The notes: generated from the sequence alone by a model not told the origin. A stretch of DNA of 64,000 nucleotides from Kordiimonadaceae bacterium (GCA_024236295.1 JACKKT010000007.1:1-64000), one strand, 5' to 3'. Positions 29,157 to 39,369 are shown, counted from the first letter of the stretch. Made by a program: numbers and translations.

Positions 29157-29961
29157 TATATCGGAAGATGACGAAATTGAAGAAAGCGCAGCACCGCTTC
29201 TTGATCATTTAATCGAGCTTAGGTCACGCCTTATCTGGTGTGTCGTCTATATTATAGTTGCTTTTTTGGTCTGTTTTTATTTTGCAGATGATATCTATAA
29301 TTTTCTTGCTCAGCCCTTCGTTGATGTAGCCCGAGCTCATGGCAAGGAACCGACAATGATTTTCACGGGATTGCAGGACAAGTTTTTTGTAAATATCCGG
29401 TTGAGTTTCTATGTGGCGCTCTGTGTAACCTTTCCAATGGTGTCTATGCAGATATGGAAATTTGTGGCTCCTGGGCTTTATAAAAATGAAAGGCATGCCT
29501 TTCTACCTTTTCTGGTCGGAACTCCGATCCTGTTCGTGATGGGCGCATCTCTTGCCTATTATGTTGTTATTCCGAATGCATGGAATTTCTTTATTTCATA
29601 TGAAGTTGGGGTAGCGTCTGAGGTGAGCAAAGAGATTGGAAATCAGGCACAGCTTCATATCCAATCTTTGCCTGCTGTTAAAGAATATCTTTCACTAACA
29701 ATATTATTAATGTTTGGTTTTGCGCTTAGTTTTCAGTTGCCAGTGCTTCTCCTCCTTCTGGCTCGTGTAGGGCTGGTGACAGCCGATGGGTTGTCTAAAC
29801 AAAGAAAATATATGATCGTCGGCGCTTTTGCCTTTGCGGCATTTATGACGCCGCCTGATCCGATCAGCCAAATCAGCCTTGCAGTGCCCGTATTGCTGCT
29901 TTATGAAATTTCAATAATCGTAATAAGACTAACAATAAAACAGCCGGAAGAACATGTTTGA
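29149..29961 (+). CDS. tatC: Sec-independent translocase protein TatC
   Basis: 270 residues from ATG 29149, inside the tatB end; an upstream ATG at 29122 is in frame but would intrude further into tatB. Six membrane helices. The family's [11 protein letters not shown] start motif, the [13 protein letters not shown] periplasmic loop region and the [15 protein letters not shown] segment are present. It is the core receptor for Tat signal peptides. It overlaps serS by eight bases, so expression is coupled to housekeeping translation genes. Confidence 0.95.
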   Translation: MSDISEDDEIEESAAPLLDHLIELRSRLIWCVVYIIVAFLVCFYFADDIYNFLAQPFVDVARAHGKEPTMIFTGLQDKFFVNIRLSFYVALCVTFPMVSMQIWKFVAPGLYKNERHAFLPFLVGTPILFVMGASLAYYVVIPNAWNFFISYEVGVASEVSKEIGNQAQLHIQSLPAVKEYLSLTILLMFGFALSFQLPVLLLLLARVGLVTADGLSKQRKYMIVGAFAFAAFMTPPDPISQISLAVPVLLLYEISIIVIRLTIKQPEEHV

Positions 29962-31228
29962 TATAAAAGCCATCCGTGAAAATCCACAATTCTTTGATGA
30001 TGCATGGGCCCGACGGGGGCTTAATCCACTGACAGAGGAACTGATAAGTCTGGACGCAAAATTGCGTGAAAAACAAACGGACCTGCAGGATTGTCAGGCG
30101 CGTCGCAATGATGCGTCAAAAGCCATTGGTATAGCTAAATCAAAAGGTGAGGACGCATCATCAGCAATGCATGAAGTTGCTGATTTAAAAGTCAGAATGA
30201 CGACCCTTGAAGACGAAGTGAGGGTATTAAGTGATCAGCTGAATGCAGCACTGGCAGGTATCGCGAATATACCCTATTCGGAAGTACCGGATGGAGCGGA
30301 TGAAGAGGGAAATATAGAGGTTCGTAAATGGGGTGACATTCCTTCCTTTGATTTTGAACCAAAACAGCATTTTGATCTTGGAGAACAATTAGGACAAATG
30401 GATTTCGACCTTTCCGCCAAAATGTCAGGTGCCAGATTTGTTTTACTTCGTTCGGACCTGGCTAAGCTCGAACGGGCGCTGGCCGCTTTTATGCTGGATA
30501 TGCATACGACGGAATTTGGCTATGAGGAAGTTTCTGTCCCCCTTCTTGTTCGTGAACAGGCACTTTTTGGCACCAGCCAACTGCCGAAATTTGAAGAAGA
30601 TCTCTTTAAAACCACTTCGGATCATTATCTAATTCCAACTGGTGAGGTGCCACTGACCAATATGGTCAGGGAAAGCATACTCGAAGAAGAAAAACTACCA
30701 TTGAGATTAACCTGCCTGAGCAGTTGTTATCGTTCTGAGGCTGGTTCAGCAGGTCGGGATACGCGCGGAATGATCAGACTGCACCAGTTTCAGAAAGTTG
30801 AAATGGTCAGCATCACAACCCCGGAGCAATCTAGTGATGAGCTGGAGCGTATGACGTCGATTGCCGAGGAAGTCCTTAAAAGACTAAAGCTCCCATACAG
30901 AGTAGTGATGCTTTGCACGGGCGATATGGGCTTTGCCGCCCATAAAACATATGACCTTGAAGTGTGGCTTCCCGGGCAGAATGGTTACCGGGAGATTTCA
31001 AGCTGCTCGAATACCGGTGATTTTCAGGCTCGGCGAATGAAAGCAAGGTGCCGTCCAAAAAATGATAAAAAAACAAGGTATGTTCATACTTTAAACGGTT
31101 CTGGCCTTGCTGTTGGCCGAACACTTGTTGCGGTCCTTGAAAATTATCAGCAGGCGGACGGCTCCATTAAAGTTCCTGATGCCTTAATTCCATATATGGG
31201 TGGACAAGAGGTGATTTATTCCTCTTAG
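29954..31228 (+). CDS. serS: Seryl-tRNA synthetase
   Basis: 424 residues. A class II synthetase with an N-terminal tRNA-binding coiled coil (residues about 25-105) and the catalytic domain. Motif 2 is [22 protein letters not shown], with FQKVEMV, and motif 3 is in [20 protein letters not shown]. It overlaps tatC by eight bases. In many related genomes surE follows; here pcm follows after 17 bases. Confidence 0.97.
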   Translation: MFDIKAIRENPQFFDDAWARRGLNPLTEELISLDAKLREKQTDLQDCQARRNDASKAIGIAKSKGEDASSAMHEVADLKVRMTTLEDEVRVLSDQLNAALAGIANIPYSEVPDGADEEGNIEVRKWGDIPSFDFEPKQHFDLGEQLGQMDFDLSAKMSGARFVLLRSDLAKLERALAAFMLDMHTTEFGYEEVSVPLLVREQALFGTSQLPKFEEDLFKTTSDHYLIPTGEVPLTNMVRESILEEEKLPLRLTCLSSCYRSEAGSAGRDTRGMIRLHQFQKVEMVSITTPEQSSDELERMTSIAEEVLKRLKLPYRVVMLCTGDMGFAAHKTYDLEVWLPGQNGYREISSCSNTGDFQARRMKARCRPKNDKKTRYVHTLNGSGLAVGRTLVAVLENYQQADGSIKVPDALIPYMGGQEVIYSS

Positions 31229-31245
31229 AATGTCTAGTAAGTTTT

Positions 31246-31893
31246 ATGAAAAGTAGCCTCAAATCCAAAAAAAAACAGTTAATAGGGATTTTAAAATCCC
31301 AGGGAATCACCGATGAAAAGGTGCTTGAAGTAATTTCTGAAATTCCCAGAGAAGACTTTATTCCCGAGTTTTTAAGAAACCAGGCATATGAAAATGCCGC
31401 ACTTCCTATTGATAGCGGGCAAACCATAAGTCAGCCATTCATTGTCGCTTACATGACACAGGAACTCAAAGTCGAGAAAAAGCATAAAGTGCTCGAAATT
31501 GGAACAGGATCAGGATATCAGGCTGCAGTACTGGCTAAATTATGCAAGCGGCTTTTTACAATTGAACGTCATATGCCGCTTTATAAATCGGCAGAAGAAA
31601 TGTTTAAAAAACTCAGAATTTTTAATATTACGACGCTTTTTGGCAATGGCATCAAAGGATGGAAAGAGCAGGAGCCGTTTGATCGGATTATGGTTACAGC
31701 GGCGGGTGAGGAAATCCCGGATGAATTATTATATCAGTTAAAAGACGGTGGAATAATGATTATCCCTGTCGGTGCTCAGGACGAAACGCAACATATTATA
31801 CGTGTAACACGACGTGGGGATGATTTTGATGTTAAAACGCTACTGCCAGTGAAATTTGTTCCATTGCTATCGGGTATTGTGCATTCGTCTTAA
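31246..31893 (+). CDS. pcm: Protein-L-isoaspartate O-methyltransferase
   Basis: 215 residues. Class I SAM methyltransferase. The pre-domain segment includes PREDFIPEFLRNQAYENAALPI and GQTISQPFIVAYMTQEL, both signatures. SAM motif I is VLEIGTGSGYQAAVLA. It repairs isoaspartyl residues in aged proteins. It sits between serS and the LysM/M23 lipoprotein gene, the standard neighbourhood except for the absence of surE. Confidence 0.95.
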   Translation: MKSSLKSKKKQLIGILKSQGITDEKVLEVISEIPREDFIPEFLRNQAYENAALPIDSGQTISQPFIVAYMTQELKVEKKHKVLEIGTGSGYQAAVLAKLCKRLFTIERHMPLYKSAEEMFKKLRIFNITTLFGNGIKGWKEQEPFDRIMVTAAGEEIPDELLYQLKDGGIMIIPVGAQDETQHIIRVTRRGDDFDVKTLLPVKFVPLLSGIVHSS

Positions 31894-31912
31894 TGCCTGC
31901 TATAATTTTCGT

Positions 31913-32905
31913 ATGAATTTAAAAAAGGCATTATATTTATCTTTGCACTTTATTACCGGTACCGTTCTTTCGGGTTGTTCACTTGGTTATGACAGCCCGG
32001 GTCCATATCCATATTCCCACGTCAATCAGACGGATCCGACACCTTCAACATTTCATTCACAACCTGCATCTGGCACACAATCGGCAAATAATACGCCTGC
32101 ACAAAACCCAACACCGCGAACGAAACCTACTGCTCCTGAGACTGTTAAAGTCTCTGCAATTCCTGCAACCAAGCCGGCAGCTTCGACAACATTGGTAACG
32201 GTCAGAAAAGGGGACACGGTTTATGCGATTTCACGCAGGTACGGTGTTACGGTACGTTCTGTCATAAGTACAAATAACTTAAAACCACCATACCTACTTA
32301 AACCGGGACAGAATTTATCAATCCCCACTGTTACAAATTATACTGTTATGAGAGGTGATACAGTTTACGGTGTATCAAGGGCAAAAGGCGTTATGATGAA
32401 CGATCTTGTTCGAATTAACGGGCTAAAACAGCCTTATGCTTTAAGGGTGGGACAGGTGCTAAAAATTCCTGGACATGATCAATCTTCCATGATGAAAGTT
32501 GAAATTGCTCCACCACCTCAAATTTCAGGGAAAGGGTTTATGTGGCCTGTACGAGGCAACATTATTTCCAGTTACGGTCCAAAGCAGGCAGGCTATCATA
32601 ATGATGGTATTAATATTCGTGCCTCCCCAGGTACGCCTGTTTATGCTTCCGAAAGTGGTGTCGTTGTCCATGCAAGTAATAAGCTTGAAGGATATGGGAA
32701 CCTTATTCTTATAAAACACCAGAATGGATGGGTCACGGCCTATGCACATAATCAGGTTATGCTCGTTAAAAAAGGGCAGAATGTGGTTCGAGGTCAGGCA
32801 ATAGCAAGAGTCGGAAGTTCGGGGAGGGTAAATAGTCCCCAACTTCATTTTGAAATGAGGAAAGGTTCCCGCGCGGTTGATCCCAACCTCTATCTTAAAA
32901 GCTAA
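31913..32905 (+). CDS. nlpD: NlpD-like LysM/M23 lipoprotein with degenerate catalytic site (amidase activator)
   Basis: 330 residues from ATG 31913; an upstream ATG at 31856 would lie within pcm. Lipoprotein signal with Cys22 in LSGCS, a Thr/Pro-rich linker, two LysM domains (VRKGDTVYAISRRYGV and VMRGDTVYGVSRAKGV) and a C-terminal M23 domain. The M23 zinc motif HxGxD reads NDGIN here, and the HLHFE motif reads QLHFE, so three ligands appear to be lost. This matches NlpD/EnvC-type proteins, which activate cell-wall amidases at division instead of cutting peptidoglycan. It is the last gene of the long dgt operon. Confidence 0.9.
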   Translation: MNLKKALYLSLHFITGTVLSGCSLGYDSPGPYPYSHVNQTDPTPSTFHSQPASGTQSANNTPAQNPTPRTKPTAPETVKVSAIPATKPAASTTLVTVRKGDTVYAISRRYGVTVRSVISTNNLKPPYLLKPGQNLSIPTVTNYTVMRGDTVYGVSRAKGVMMNDLVRINGLKQPYALRVGQVLKIPGHDQSSMMKVEIAPPPQISGKGFMWPVRGNIISSYGPKQAGYHNDGINIRASPGTPVYASESGVVVHASNKLEGYGNLILIKHQNGWVTAYAHNQVMLVKKGQNVVRGQAIARVGSSGRVNSPQLHFEMRKGSRAVDPNLYLKS

Positions 32906-33077
32906 TCTGAAATATTAGTAAATTTGCAATAAATCATCGCTATATAAAAACAACATTGAATTATCATTATTTAAACGAATAGTGGTTAAGGTAATGGTTT
33001 GAAATTTGCATTTAAAGAAAATAATAGATCAAAAATAATCAGTGGTTCAGGAAAATAGATAAAGGTCAAAAAGCGGG

Positions 33078-34808
33078 ATGGGCAATTCAATTAAGCTGAT
33101 GTTATCGGCATTAAATGATTATATTGAGAACAAATGCAGCGGAAAAGAAGTGTATTTTGGCATCTGGTCATTTGACGATATAGAATTCAAGATAGATAAT
33201 ATTCCAGACAATATTCAGATTGAGAAGGGAAGAAACTGGTTGGCATTAAGAAACGGTGCAAAACTGGTTGATGGAGTATTATTTCCCAAAATTTTAGACG
33301 ATCAAGGCCCGGAAATTGTTGTGATGAGGGGTTATCTGGGGGAAGAAAGAATACATTCCTATAGCGATCCTGATAAGGTCCGGAGCTATTGGAGCGGGAA
33401 TTTTCAACGCCGTCATAACGGGATTTTCAGTGCTGTATCTATTACAGATGATGGTAAGAAACTGAATTTAATTTCAGATATTTTTGGAATAGGCGCACTT
33501 TATTACAGGCAAGTTGGCGATTTGGTCTTTTTCTCCTCAGCATCCGGATTACTTTCTATGTGCGATGATCATCCTGACTATACGTCCTGGGTCCTGAATA
33601 TAGTTTTGGGTTTTATTCCGGGAAATGAGACATTAACAAAAGAAATAAAACTGTTGGAACCTGCAAGTCATGCCAGTTTTTCAGTAAAGGGATTGTCTAT
33701 ACAGAAATGGTATGCTCCAAATGACTTTCCTGATGGTTCCGGTAACGTTAATGAAGAGGTTTTAATTCAATCGCATGAATGTCTTAAGCGTTCAGTTGAA
33801 CGTTGCCTTAAACTTCATCATGGTAAAAATATATTGCCCTTATCAAGCGGACATGACAGCCGCCGGATATTTGGTCATTTAAATGATAGCGAATTACCAT
33901 TTGAAACTTGTACATTGCAAATTTCAACGGCAACAGGTGAAGACATTGACCTGCCATATGGTGAGCGCATTGCCCATGATTTTAATATTGATCATACTTC
34001 CATAAAATTGCCGAATAAACAGCAATGGCGCATTAATGACATCCAGCGGATCCTCTCAATGGATGCTCAAAGCCAGGTTCATACATGGTCAGTGCCATTA
34101 TTTGAACATTATAAAAATCAGTCTGTTACCATTTATGATGGTCTGGGTGGGGATGTATTCGGGTTTCACGGCCTTGTTGTGAACGAAGTCAAGAATATCA
34201 AATTACCCATAAATGTACCAAAGCAGTTTAGTTGTGGCTTAAAAACGACTGATCAGGAAGTCACGACGATTGTTGAAAATATGAAAGCGAAATTCAAATT
34301 TGGTCCAAATCATGGACTGCTGGTATTTTTACATTCAATTTCAAGAAAAATTACAAGCCTTTGGTCGCAGCAACAGACAAAACCCGGTCAGTTGGTAGTA
34401 TATCCTTATCTGGATCTCGAGTATGTGGAATTTATGTTGTCATATTCCTATAAAGAAAAAATATATGAACGGACACAGCTGAAAATAATGGAAAAATACT
34501 GGCCAAAACTGGCGTCTTATCCTTCTAGTCGGGAAGTTCCTGATGATGCAGTTAGCCTCAATCACATTTATGAAACCAATAACCGTTATTCCAAAGAATT
34601 TTTACAAACGAACTGTTCGTCTAGCCATAACGGTCCCGTTGATTTTGGCCGTTTGCTGACCTTAAGAGCACGTGTCATTCTGGGCCTGTCCCGCTATTAC
34701 AGAAAACTGGATTCCAGTTCAGGTTGGTGGATCAGGCCGGTTATAGAATTTGTTTTCTGGTGGAAGAACAGACCTTTATTTTTTAAAATCACAAACGAAA
34801 AAAAATAG
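33078..34808 (+). CDS. Asparagine-synthetase-like protein lacking the glutaminase Cys
   Basis: 576 residues. Residues about 85-220 resemble the Ntn glutaminase fold of AsnB (FQRRHNGIFSAVSI, then LISDIFGIGALYY), but there is no Cys after the initiator Met and the N-terminus is extended, so glutamine hydrolysis is unlikely. The synthetase domain has a modified PP-loop LSSGHDSRR (residues 255-263; usual SGGxDS), followed by DIDLPYGERIAHDF and a DGLGGDVFG loop. It should adenylate a carboxylate with ATP. The acceptor is unknown. Similar proteins occur in surface-polysaccharide and peptide-modification loci, but this gene stands alone. No export signal is seen. Confidence 0.75.
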   Translation: MGNSIKLMLSALNDYIENKCSGKEVYFGIWSFDDIEFKIDNIPDNIQIEKGRNWLALRNGAKLVDGVLFPKILDDQGPEIVVMRGYLGEERIHSYSDPDKVRSYWSGNFQRRHNGIFSAVSITDDGKKLNLISDIFGIGALYYRQVGDLVFFSSASGLLSMCDDHPDYTSWVLNIVLGFIPGNETLTKEIKLLEPASHASFSVKGLSIQKWYAPNDFPDGSGNVNEEVLIQSHECLKRSVERCLKLHHGKNILPLSSGHDSRRIFGHLNDSELPFETCTLQISTATGEDIDLPYGERIAHDFNIDHTSIKLPNKQQWRINDIQRILSMDAQSQVHTWSVPLFEHYKNQSVTIYDGLGGDVFGFHGLVVNEVKNIKLPINVPKQFSCGLKTTDQEVTTIVENMKAKFKFGPNHGLLVFLHSISRKITSLWSQQQTKPGQLVVYPYLDLEYVEFMLSYSYKEKIYERTQLKIMEKYWPKLASYPSSREVPDDAVSLNHIYETNNRYSKEFLQTNCSSSHNGPVDFGRLLTLRARVILGLSRYYRKLDSSSGWWIRPVIEFVFWWKNRPLFFKITNEKK

Positions 34809-34911
34809 CTGGATTTATTCTTAAATCAATCTGTTAAATATTGTAATTTTGCATTGATTGATCTATGGCTATCAGTGTTGATTGAAAATATTTATAAGAT
34901 GAATAATTAAG

Positions 34912-35895
34912 ATGAATTCCCTGAAATTACCTGAATATGAAGATGTTTTGAGTGCAGCAAATAAAATTGCCTCCCATAGTGTAAAAACGCCACTTTTGAA
35001 ATGTGAAGACTTGTCTGAAAAACTGTCTGCTGAAATCTATGTCAAGGCAGAATGCCTTCAGCGTGTCGGTGCATTCAAATTCAGAGGGGCATATAATAGG
35101 CTTTCAAGATTATCGGATGATGAGAAAAAAAGGGGCGTCGTTGCCTACTCGTCAGGCAATCACGCACAAGGGGTGGCAGCGTCTGCCCGCTTGCTTGGCA
35201 TTGATGCTGTAATTGTTATGCCTAAGGATAGCCCAAAAATGAAACTTCAGAATACAATAAATTATGGGGCAGAAGTGATTACGTATGACAGGGCTACGGA
35301 AAGCCGTGAAGAGATTGCCGCTAAAATATCGGCGGAGCGAGGCTGCATTGTTGTCCCCTCGTTTGAGGATTTTTATATAATCGCCGGACAGGGAACTGCT
35401 GCTCTAGAAGCTCTTCATCAGGCAAAGGATTTTGGCACTGATTTTGATATATTCATGACACCTGTTGGGGGCGGTGGTCTGATTTCAGGATGTTCTCTTG
35501 CGGTTAAGGCCATAAGCCCAAATACAGAAATTTACGGCGTTGAACCCGACGGTTTCAACGACGTTCAGCGTTCTTTGAATAGTGGAAAAATTGAAAGTAA
35601 CCCAAGGCCATCGGGATCAATTTGCGATGCCATTCTGACCGTGCATCCAGAGCCAATGACCTATGCAATCATGAGCCGTAATCTTACGGGTGTTTTAACG
35701 GTGACAGATGAAGAAGCTCTGAAAGCGATGAAATATGCTTGGGAAAAACTGAAACTGGTTGTTGAACCCGGTGCCTGTGTTGCACTCGCCGCCGTTTTAC
35801 ATAAAAAATTGAATGTGAAGGGCAAAAAAATATGTATTGTATTGAGTGGGGGTAATGTTGATGAGGAAACTTTTATAAAGGCGCTAAATACATAA
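34912..35895 (+). CDS. Threonine/serine dehydratase (PLP fold type II)
   Basis: 327 residues. PLP Lys56 lies in VGAFKFRGAYNRL, the substrate-binding SSGNHAQGVA loop follows, and the phosphate-binding glycine loop reads TPVGGGGLISG. The length fits catabolic threonine dehydratases and serine racemases (about 320 residues) without an ACT regulatory domain, so it should not be feedback-inhibited by isoleucine. It deaminates threonine or serine to 2-oxo acids. Its TAA overlaps the start of the gamma carbonic anhydrase gene by one base. Confidence 0.9.
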   Translation: MNSLKLPEYEDVLSAANKIASHSVKTPLLKCEDLSEKLSAEIYVKAECLQRVGAFKFRGAYNRLSRLSDDEKKRGVVAYSSGNHAQGVAASARLLGIDAVIVMPKDSPKMKLQNTINYGAEVITYDRATESREEIAAKISAERGCIVVPSFEDFYIIAGQGTAALEALHQAKDFGTDFDIFMTPVGGGGLISGCSLAVKAISPNTEIYGVEPDGFNDVQRSLNSGKIESNPRPSGSICDAILTVHPEPMTYAIMSRNLTGVLTVTDEEALKAMKYAWEKLKLVVEPGACVALAAVLHKKLNVKGKKICIVLSGGNVDEETFIKALNT

Positions 35896-36449
35896 TGGCA
35901 GAAAATATTGGCAAACCAGCAAATGGAGGAGGAATGCTTTATCCCTATAAAGGGATTTGGCCGGAAATAGCCGATAGCTGTTTTATTGCACCCGGAGCGC
36001 GTATAATAGGCGACGTTAAAATCGGAGAGGGCAGTAGTGTATGGTTTAACTGTGTACTAAGGGGAGACGTGGGGAAAATCAGGATCGGCAAAAATACAAA
36101 TATTCAGGATGGAAGTGTCCTGCATGTTGATAGTGATGGTTTTGATACAATTCTGGGCGATAACGTGTTGGTTGGGCATATGGCACTGGTTCATGGTACG
36201 ACAGTTGAAGATGATGGTTTTGTCGGACTTGATGCCACAACAATGGATGGATGCATTATCAGAAAAAAGGGCATGCTAGCTGCTGGATCTTTGCTTAGTC
36301 CAGGAAAAATTATTGGTGAAGGTGAACTGTGGATGGGCAGGCCTGCTAAGTATATTAAAAATATAGACGAGAAAGCTTTAAAGGCTTTTGCTAAAGGGGC
36401 AAAAAAATATGCCATTACTGCCCAGGAATATCTGCGTGAATATTCATAA
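35895..36449 (+). CDS. Gamma carbonic anhydrase family protein
   Basis: 184 residues. Left-handed beta-helix hexapeptide repeats (ARIIGDVKIGEGSSVWFNCVLRGDVGKIRIG). The three zinc-ligand His are seen in VLHVDSDG and VGHMALVHG, and the fold ends with a C-terminal helix. It is either a carbonic anhydrase or one of the YrdA/PaaY-like proteins with thioesterase or unknown activity. It is translationally coupled to the dehydratase (TAATG overlap). Confidence 0.92.
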   Translation: MAENIGKPANGGGMLYPYKGIWPEIADSCFIAPGARIIGDVKIGEGSSVWFNCVLRGDVGKIRIGKNTNIQDGSVLHVDSDGFDTILGDNVLVGHMALVHGTTVEDDGFVGLDATTMDGCIIRKKGMLAAGSLLSPGKIIGEGELWMGRPAKYIKNIDEKALKAFAKGAKKYAITAQEYLREYS

Positions 36450-36548
36450 TTGATTGATCTGAATTATTTGACGTATTTACCATTGCTTTAAATTCCAATC
36501 TCTTTAAAATCAGCGAAATAAAAAATACAAAATATCTGGGAGTACTGA

Positions 36549-37958
36549 ATGGAAGCAATGTTTGCAGCATTTGCAAATTGGTTGAACATGATCGTATGGG
36601 GACCAATCATGCTGATTTTGCTACTGGGTACAGGGATATATCTGACAGTCGGGTTAAAATTTATGCCGATAAGACGCCTTAAGGCAGGGTTTCAAAGTCT
36701 TTTCAGTAAGAAATCAAATACACATACTTCAGCACATAACGGAATTACACCACTTCAATCACTTATGACGGCTTTGTCGGGAACGATCGGTGCGGGCAAT
36801 ATTATTGGTGTGGCTTCTGCTATACTGATTGGTGGCCCGGGAGCCATATTCTGGATGTGGATGACAGCCCTCTGCGGCATGGCGACCAAATATGCTGAAG
36901 CCCTGATGGCAGTCAAGTACAGGGCTAAAAGTGAAGACGGATTTCTGATAGGAGGTCCGATGTACTATATCAAAATAGGCCTGCCTAAAAAATGGCTTTT
37001 CCTTGGAATTTCATATGCAGGGATGATGGTAATTGCAGGTTTGGCAACTGGGCACATGGTTCAGGCAAATGCCATTTCCGTTGTTCTGAATGAAAATTTC
37101 GGGATCAGTAAATGGGTCACGGCAACGGCGTTGTCTGCCCTTGTTTTTGCTGTAATAATTGGGGGTTTGAAATCGATAGCAAGGATGGCTGAATTTACTG
37201 TTCCGACTATGAGTATTCTTTATTTATTGTTTGGCAGTGCAATTTTGATAATGAATGCTGGGGAAATACCGACGGCATTTTTGCTGATCTTTGAAGGTGC
37301 ATTTAATGGGACTGCGGCAGTTGGCGGATTTGCAGGAGCGGCAATTACAGCGGCAATACAACAGGGGGTTTCCCGGGGACTTTATTCCAATGAGGCAGGG
37401 ACAGGCAGCGCGGCAATTGCCCATGCATCTTCCGAAGTAAAGGACCCAATAGCGCAAGGTGAAATTGCAATGCTAGGAACCGTAATTGATACAATTATCA
37501 TTTGTACATTCACATCGCTGATAATACTGACTGTCCAGATTGATATAGGTGGTATAAGACAGGCCGCATGGCTATTTGGAGATGATGGAAATGCGGGAGC
37601 TATTTTGACTTCCCAGGCATTTTCTGCCGGCATAGCCGGTGGAGGATATGTTGTGATTGTCGGGCAAATTATATTTTCATTTACTACAATTATTGCCTGG
37701 AGCCTTTATGTTGAACGGGCAGGCATCTTTTTAACGAGTGAAAAATACAAGCTGATTTTTAGAATATTAAGTGTAACTCTTGTATTTATGGGCTGTGTAG
37801 GTCAGTTTACGACAGTGTGGGCTTTTGGCCTTGCATCATTAGGTATGATGGCAGTCCCTAATCTTATTGCGTTGCTTATAAAAAGCCCGGAAATTTTTGA
37901 AATGACTCGCGTCGCCCATCAGACAAGGCTAGAATTAGATAATCAAAATGCTGAATAA
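36549..37958 (+). CDS. Alanine/glycine:sodium symporter (AGCS family)
   Basis: 469 residues and about ten to eleven membrane helices. Family signatures are GTIGAGNIIGVASAI near residue 80 and SRGLYSNEAGTGSAAIAHA near residue 280. It imports alanine or glycine (D or L) with Na+. A second Na+-coupled transporter gene follows after 20 bases, suggesting an amino-acid uptake unit next to PLP enzymes. A TTGACG box at 36468 may be part of its promoter, but I could not place a good -10. Confidence 0.93.
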   Translation: MEAMFAAFANWLNMIVWGPIMLILLLGTGIYLTVGLKFMPIRRLKAGFQSLFSKKSNTHTSAHNGITPLQSLMTALSGTIGAGNIIGVASAILIGGPGAIFWMWMTALCGMATKYAEALMAVKYRAKSEDGFLIGGPMYYIKIGLPKKWLFLGISYAGMMVIAGLATGHMVQANAISVVLNENFGISKWVTATALSALVFAVIIGGLKSIARMAEFTVPTMSILYLLFGSAILIMNAGEIPTAFLLIFEGAFNGTAAVGGFAGAAITAAIQQGVSRGLYSNEAGTGSAAIAHASSEVKDPIAQGEIAMLGTVIDTIIICTFTSLIILTVQIDIGGIRQAAWLFGDDGNAGAILTSQAFSAGIAGGGYVVIVGQIIFSFTTIIAWSLYVERAGIFLTSEKYKLIFRILSVTLVFMGCVGQFTTVWAFGLASLGMMAVPNLIALLIKSPEIFEMTRVAHQTRLELDNQNAE

Positions 37959-37978
37959 ATTAAGGGAATAAAATAAAA

Positions 37979-39340
37979 ATGAGTGTAGCTGAAAGTAAAA
38001 ATCATGAGATGACAAGCCACTGGCGGTCGAAAACAGGATTCCTGTTAGCGGCAGTTGGTGGAGCAATTGGTCTTGGAAATATTTGGCGTTTTCCTTTTGA
38101 AGCAGGGCAAAATGGAGGAGCGGCATTTGTTATTTTATATGCCGCTTTTGTGTTTATTATTGGGTTCCCGTTATTAAGCGCTGAAACAATGCTTGGACGC
38201 TATGGTAAAGAAGGCGCAATTACCAATTTTGGTCATATAGCACGTCTGGAAGGAAAGTCACAGAACTGGAAATTTATTGGATGGTTTATTGCCTCTTCTG
38301 CTTTTATTATCAGTTCTTATTACAGTGTTATTGCCGGTACGACAGGGGCTTATGCTTTTGAAGCGATCAGAGGGACATTTTCCGGAATAACTCCAGAAGG
38401 AGCAAAAGCCCTTTATGCAAGCTATGAGGAAAGCCCATTAAAACTTACTTTCTGGCATGGTTTATTTATGGCAGGCTGTGCAGTCGTTCTTTCAAAACAG
38501 CTTAATAATGGTATAGAAAAAATGACATCTATTACCATGCCACTCTTTTTCTTTCTTTTAATTGTGCTTATCATTGTGGCAGCGGTGATTGGTGATTTTT
38601 CTGCCGGTGTAAAGTTCCTTTTTGCACCGGATTTTTCCAAATTGACAATGGGTGTGGTGGTTACAGCACTTGGGCACGCATTTTTCTCAATCGGCGTTGC
38701 TCTTGGTATTATGCTTACATTTGGAGCCTATCTGCCGGATGATACGTCAATTGTTCAATCCTCACTGCTGGTTTGCGTTGGTGATACATTATGTGCAATG
38801 ACAGCAGGTCTGTGCATTTTTCCTATCGTCTTTGCCTTTGGACTGGAACCCGGTGCAGGACCCGCGTTAGTCTTTAATTCCATGACCGTAGCATTTGGAC
38901 AGCTTGAATATGGTGGGCTATTGGGCACAGGTTTCTTTGTTTTGCTTGCAATCGCCGCTTTTACCACCCTTCTTGCATTGATGGAACAAATGGTCAGTTA
39001 TCTGAATATTTTTTATGAAATGTCACGTGCCAAATCAGCCTGTATTGTGACAGGGTCAATATTTACACTTGGTCTACTTTCTGTATTGTCTTCAAATATA
39101 CTTGCCGGTTTTACAATAAACGGAATGAATTTGATTGATAGCCTGGATTGGTGGATCAACAAAGTCGGTCTACCTCTAGGCGGGTTGTTTACGGCCATTT
39201 TTGTTGGATGGGTTTTAAATAAGCAAAAAGTTTTTGAGGCGTTCGGTAAAAATGAAAAGCATCTTGAACTGTTATATACGATCATCAAATATGTATGTCC
39301 GATTGCGATTTCGATCGTGTTTATTTCTCAGATTATTTAA
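37979..39340 (+). CDS. Neurotransmitter:sodium symporter (NSS) family transporter
   Basis: 453 residues with about eleven to twelve membrane helices. The N-terminal WRSKTGFLLAAVGGAIGLGNIWRFP is the NSS/LeuT signature with the unwound TM1 Gly-rich sodium/substrate site. The bacterial branch mostly carries amino acids such as tryptophan, tyrosine or leucine. It is probably co-transcribed with the AGCS gene. A stem-loop lies downstream. Confidence 0.93.
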   Translation: MSVAESKNHEMTSHWRSKTGFLLAAVGGAIGLGNIWRFPFEAGQNGGAAFVILYAAFVFIIGFPLLSAETMLGRYGKEGAITNFGHIARLEGKSQNWKFIGWFIASSAFIISSYYSVIAGTTGAYAFEAIRGTFSGITPEGAKALYASYEESPLKLTFWHGLFMAGCAVVLSKQLNNGIEKMTSITMPLFFFLLIVLIIVAAVIGDFSAGVKFLFAPDFSKLTMGVVVTALGHAFFSIGVALGIMLTFGAYLPDDTSIVQSSLLVCVGDTLCAMTAGLCIFPIVFAFGLEPGAGPALVFNSMTVAFGQLEYGGLLGTGFFVLLAIAAFTTLLALMEQMVSYLNIFYEMSRAKSACIVTGSIFTLGLLSVLSSNILAGFTINGMNLIDSLDWWINKVGLPLGGLFTAIFVGWVLNKQKVFEAFGKNEKHLELLYTIIKYVCPIAISIVFISQII

Positions 39341-39369
39341 AAATCCAAAATTTTTTAGCTGAATTCTCG

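Noticed and set aside
33078..34808. Lasso-peptide biosynthesis (cyclase B/C-type gene)
   Set aside because: No precursor peptide, no leader peptidase and no ABC exporter are nearby, and the PP-loop differs from lasso cyclases.
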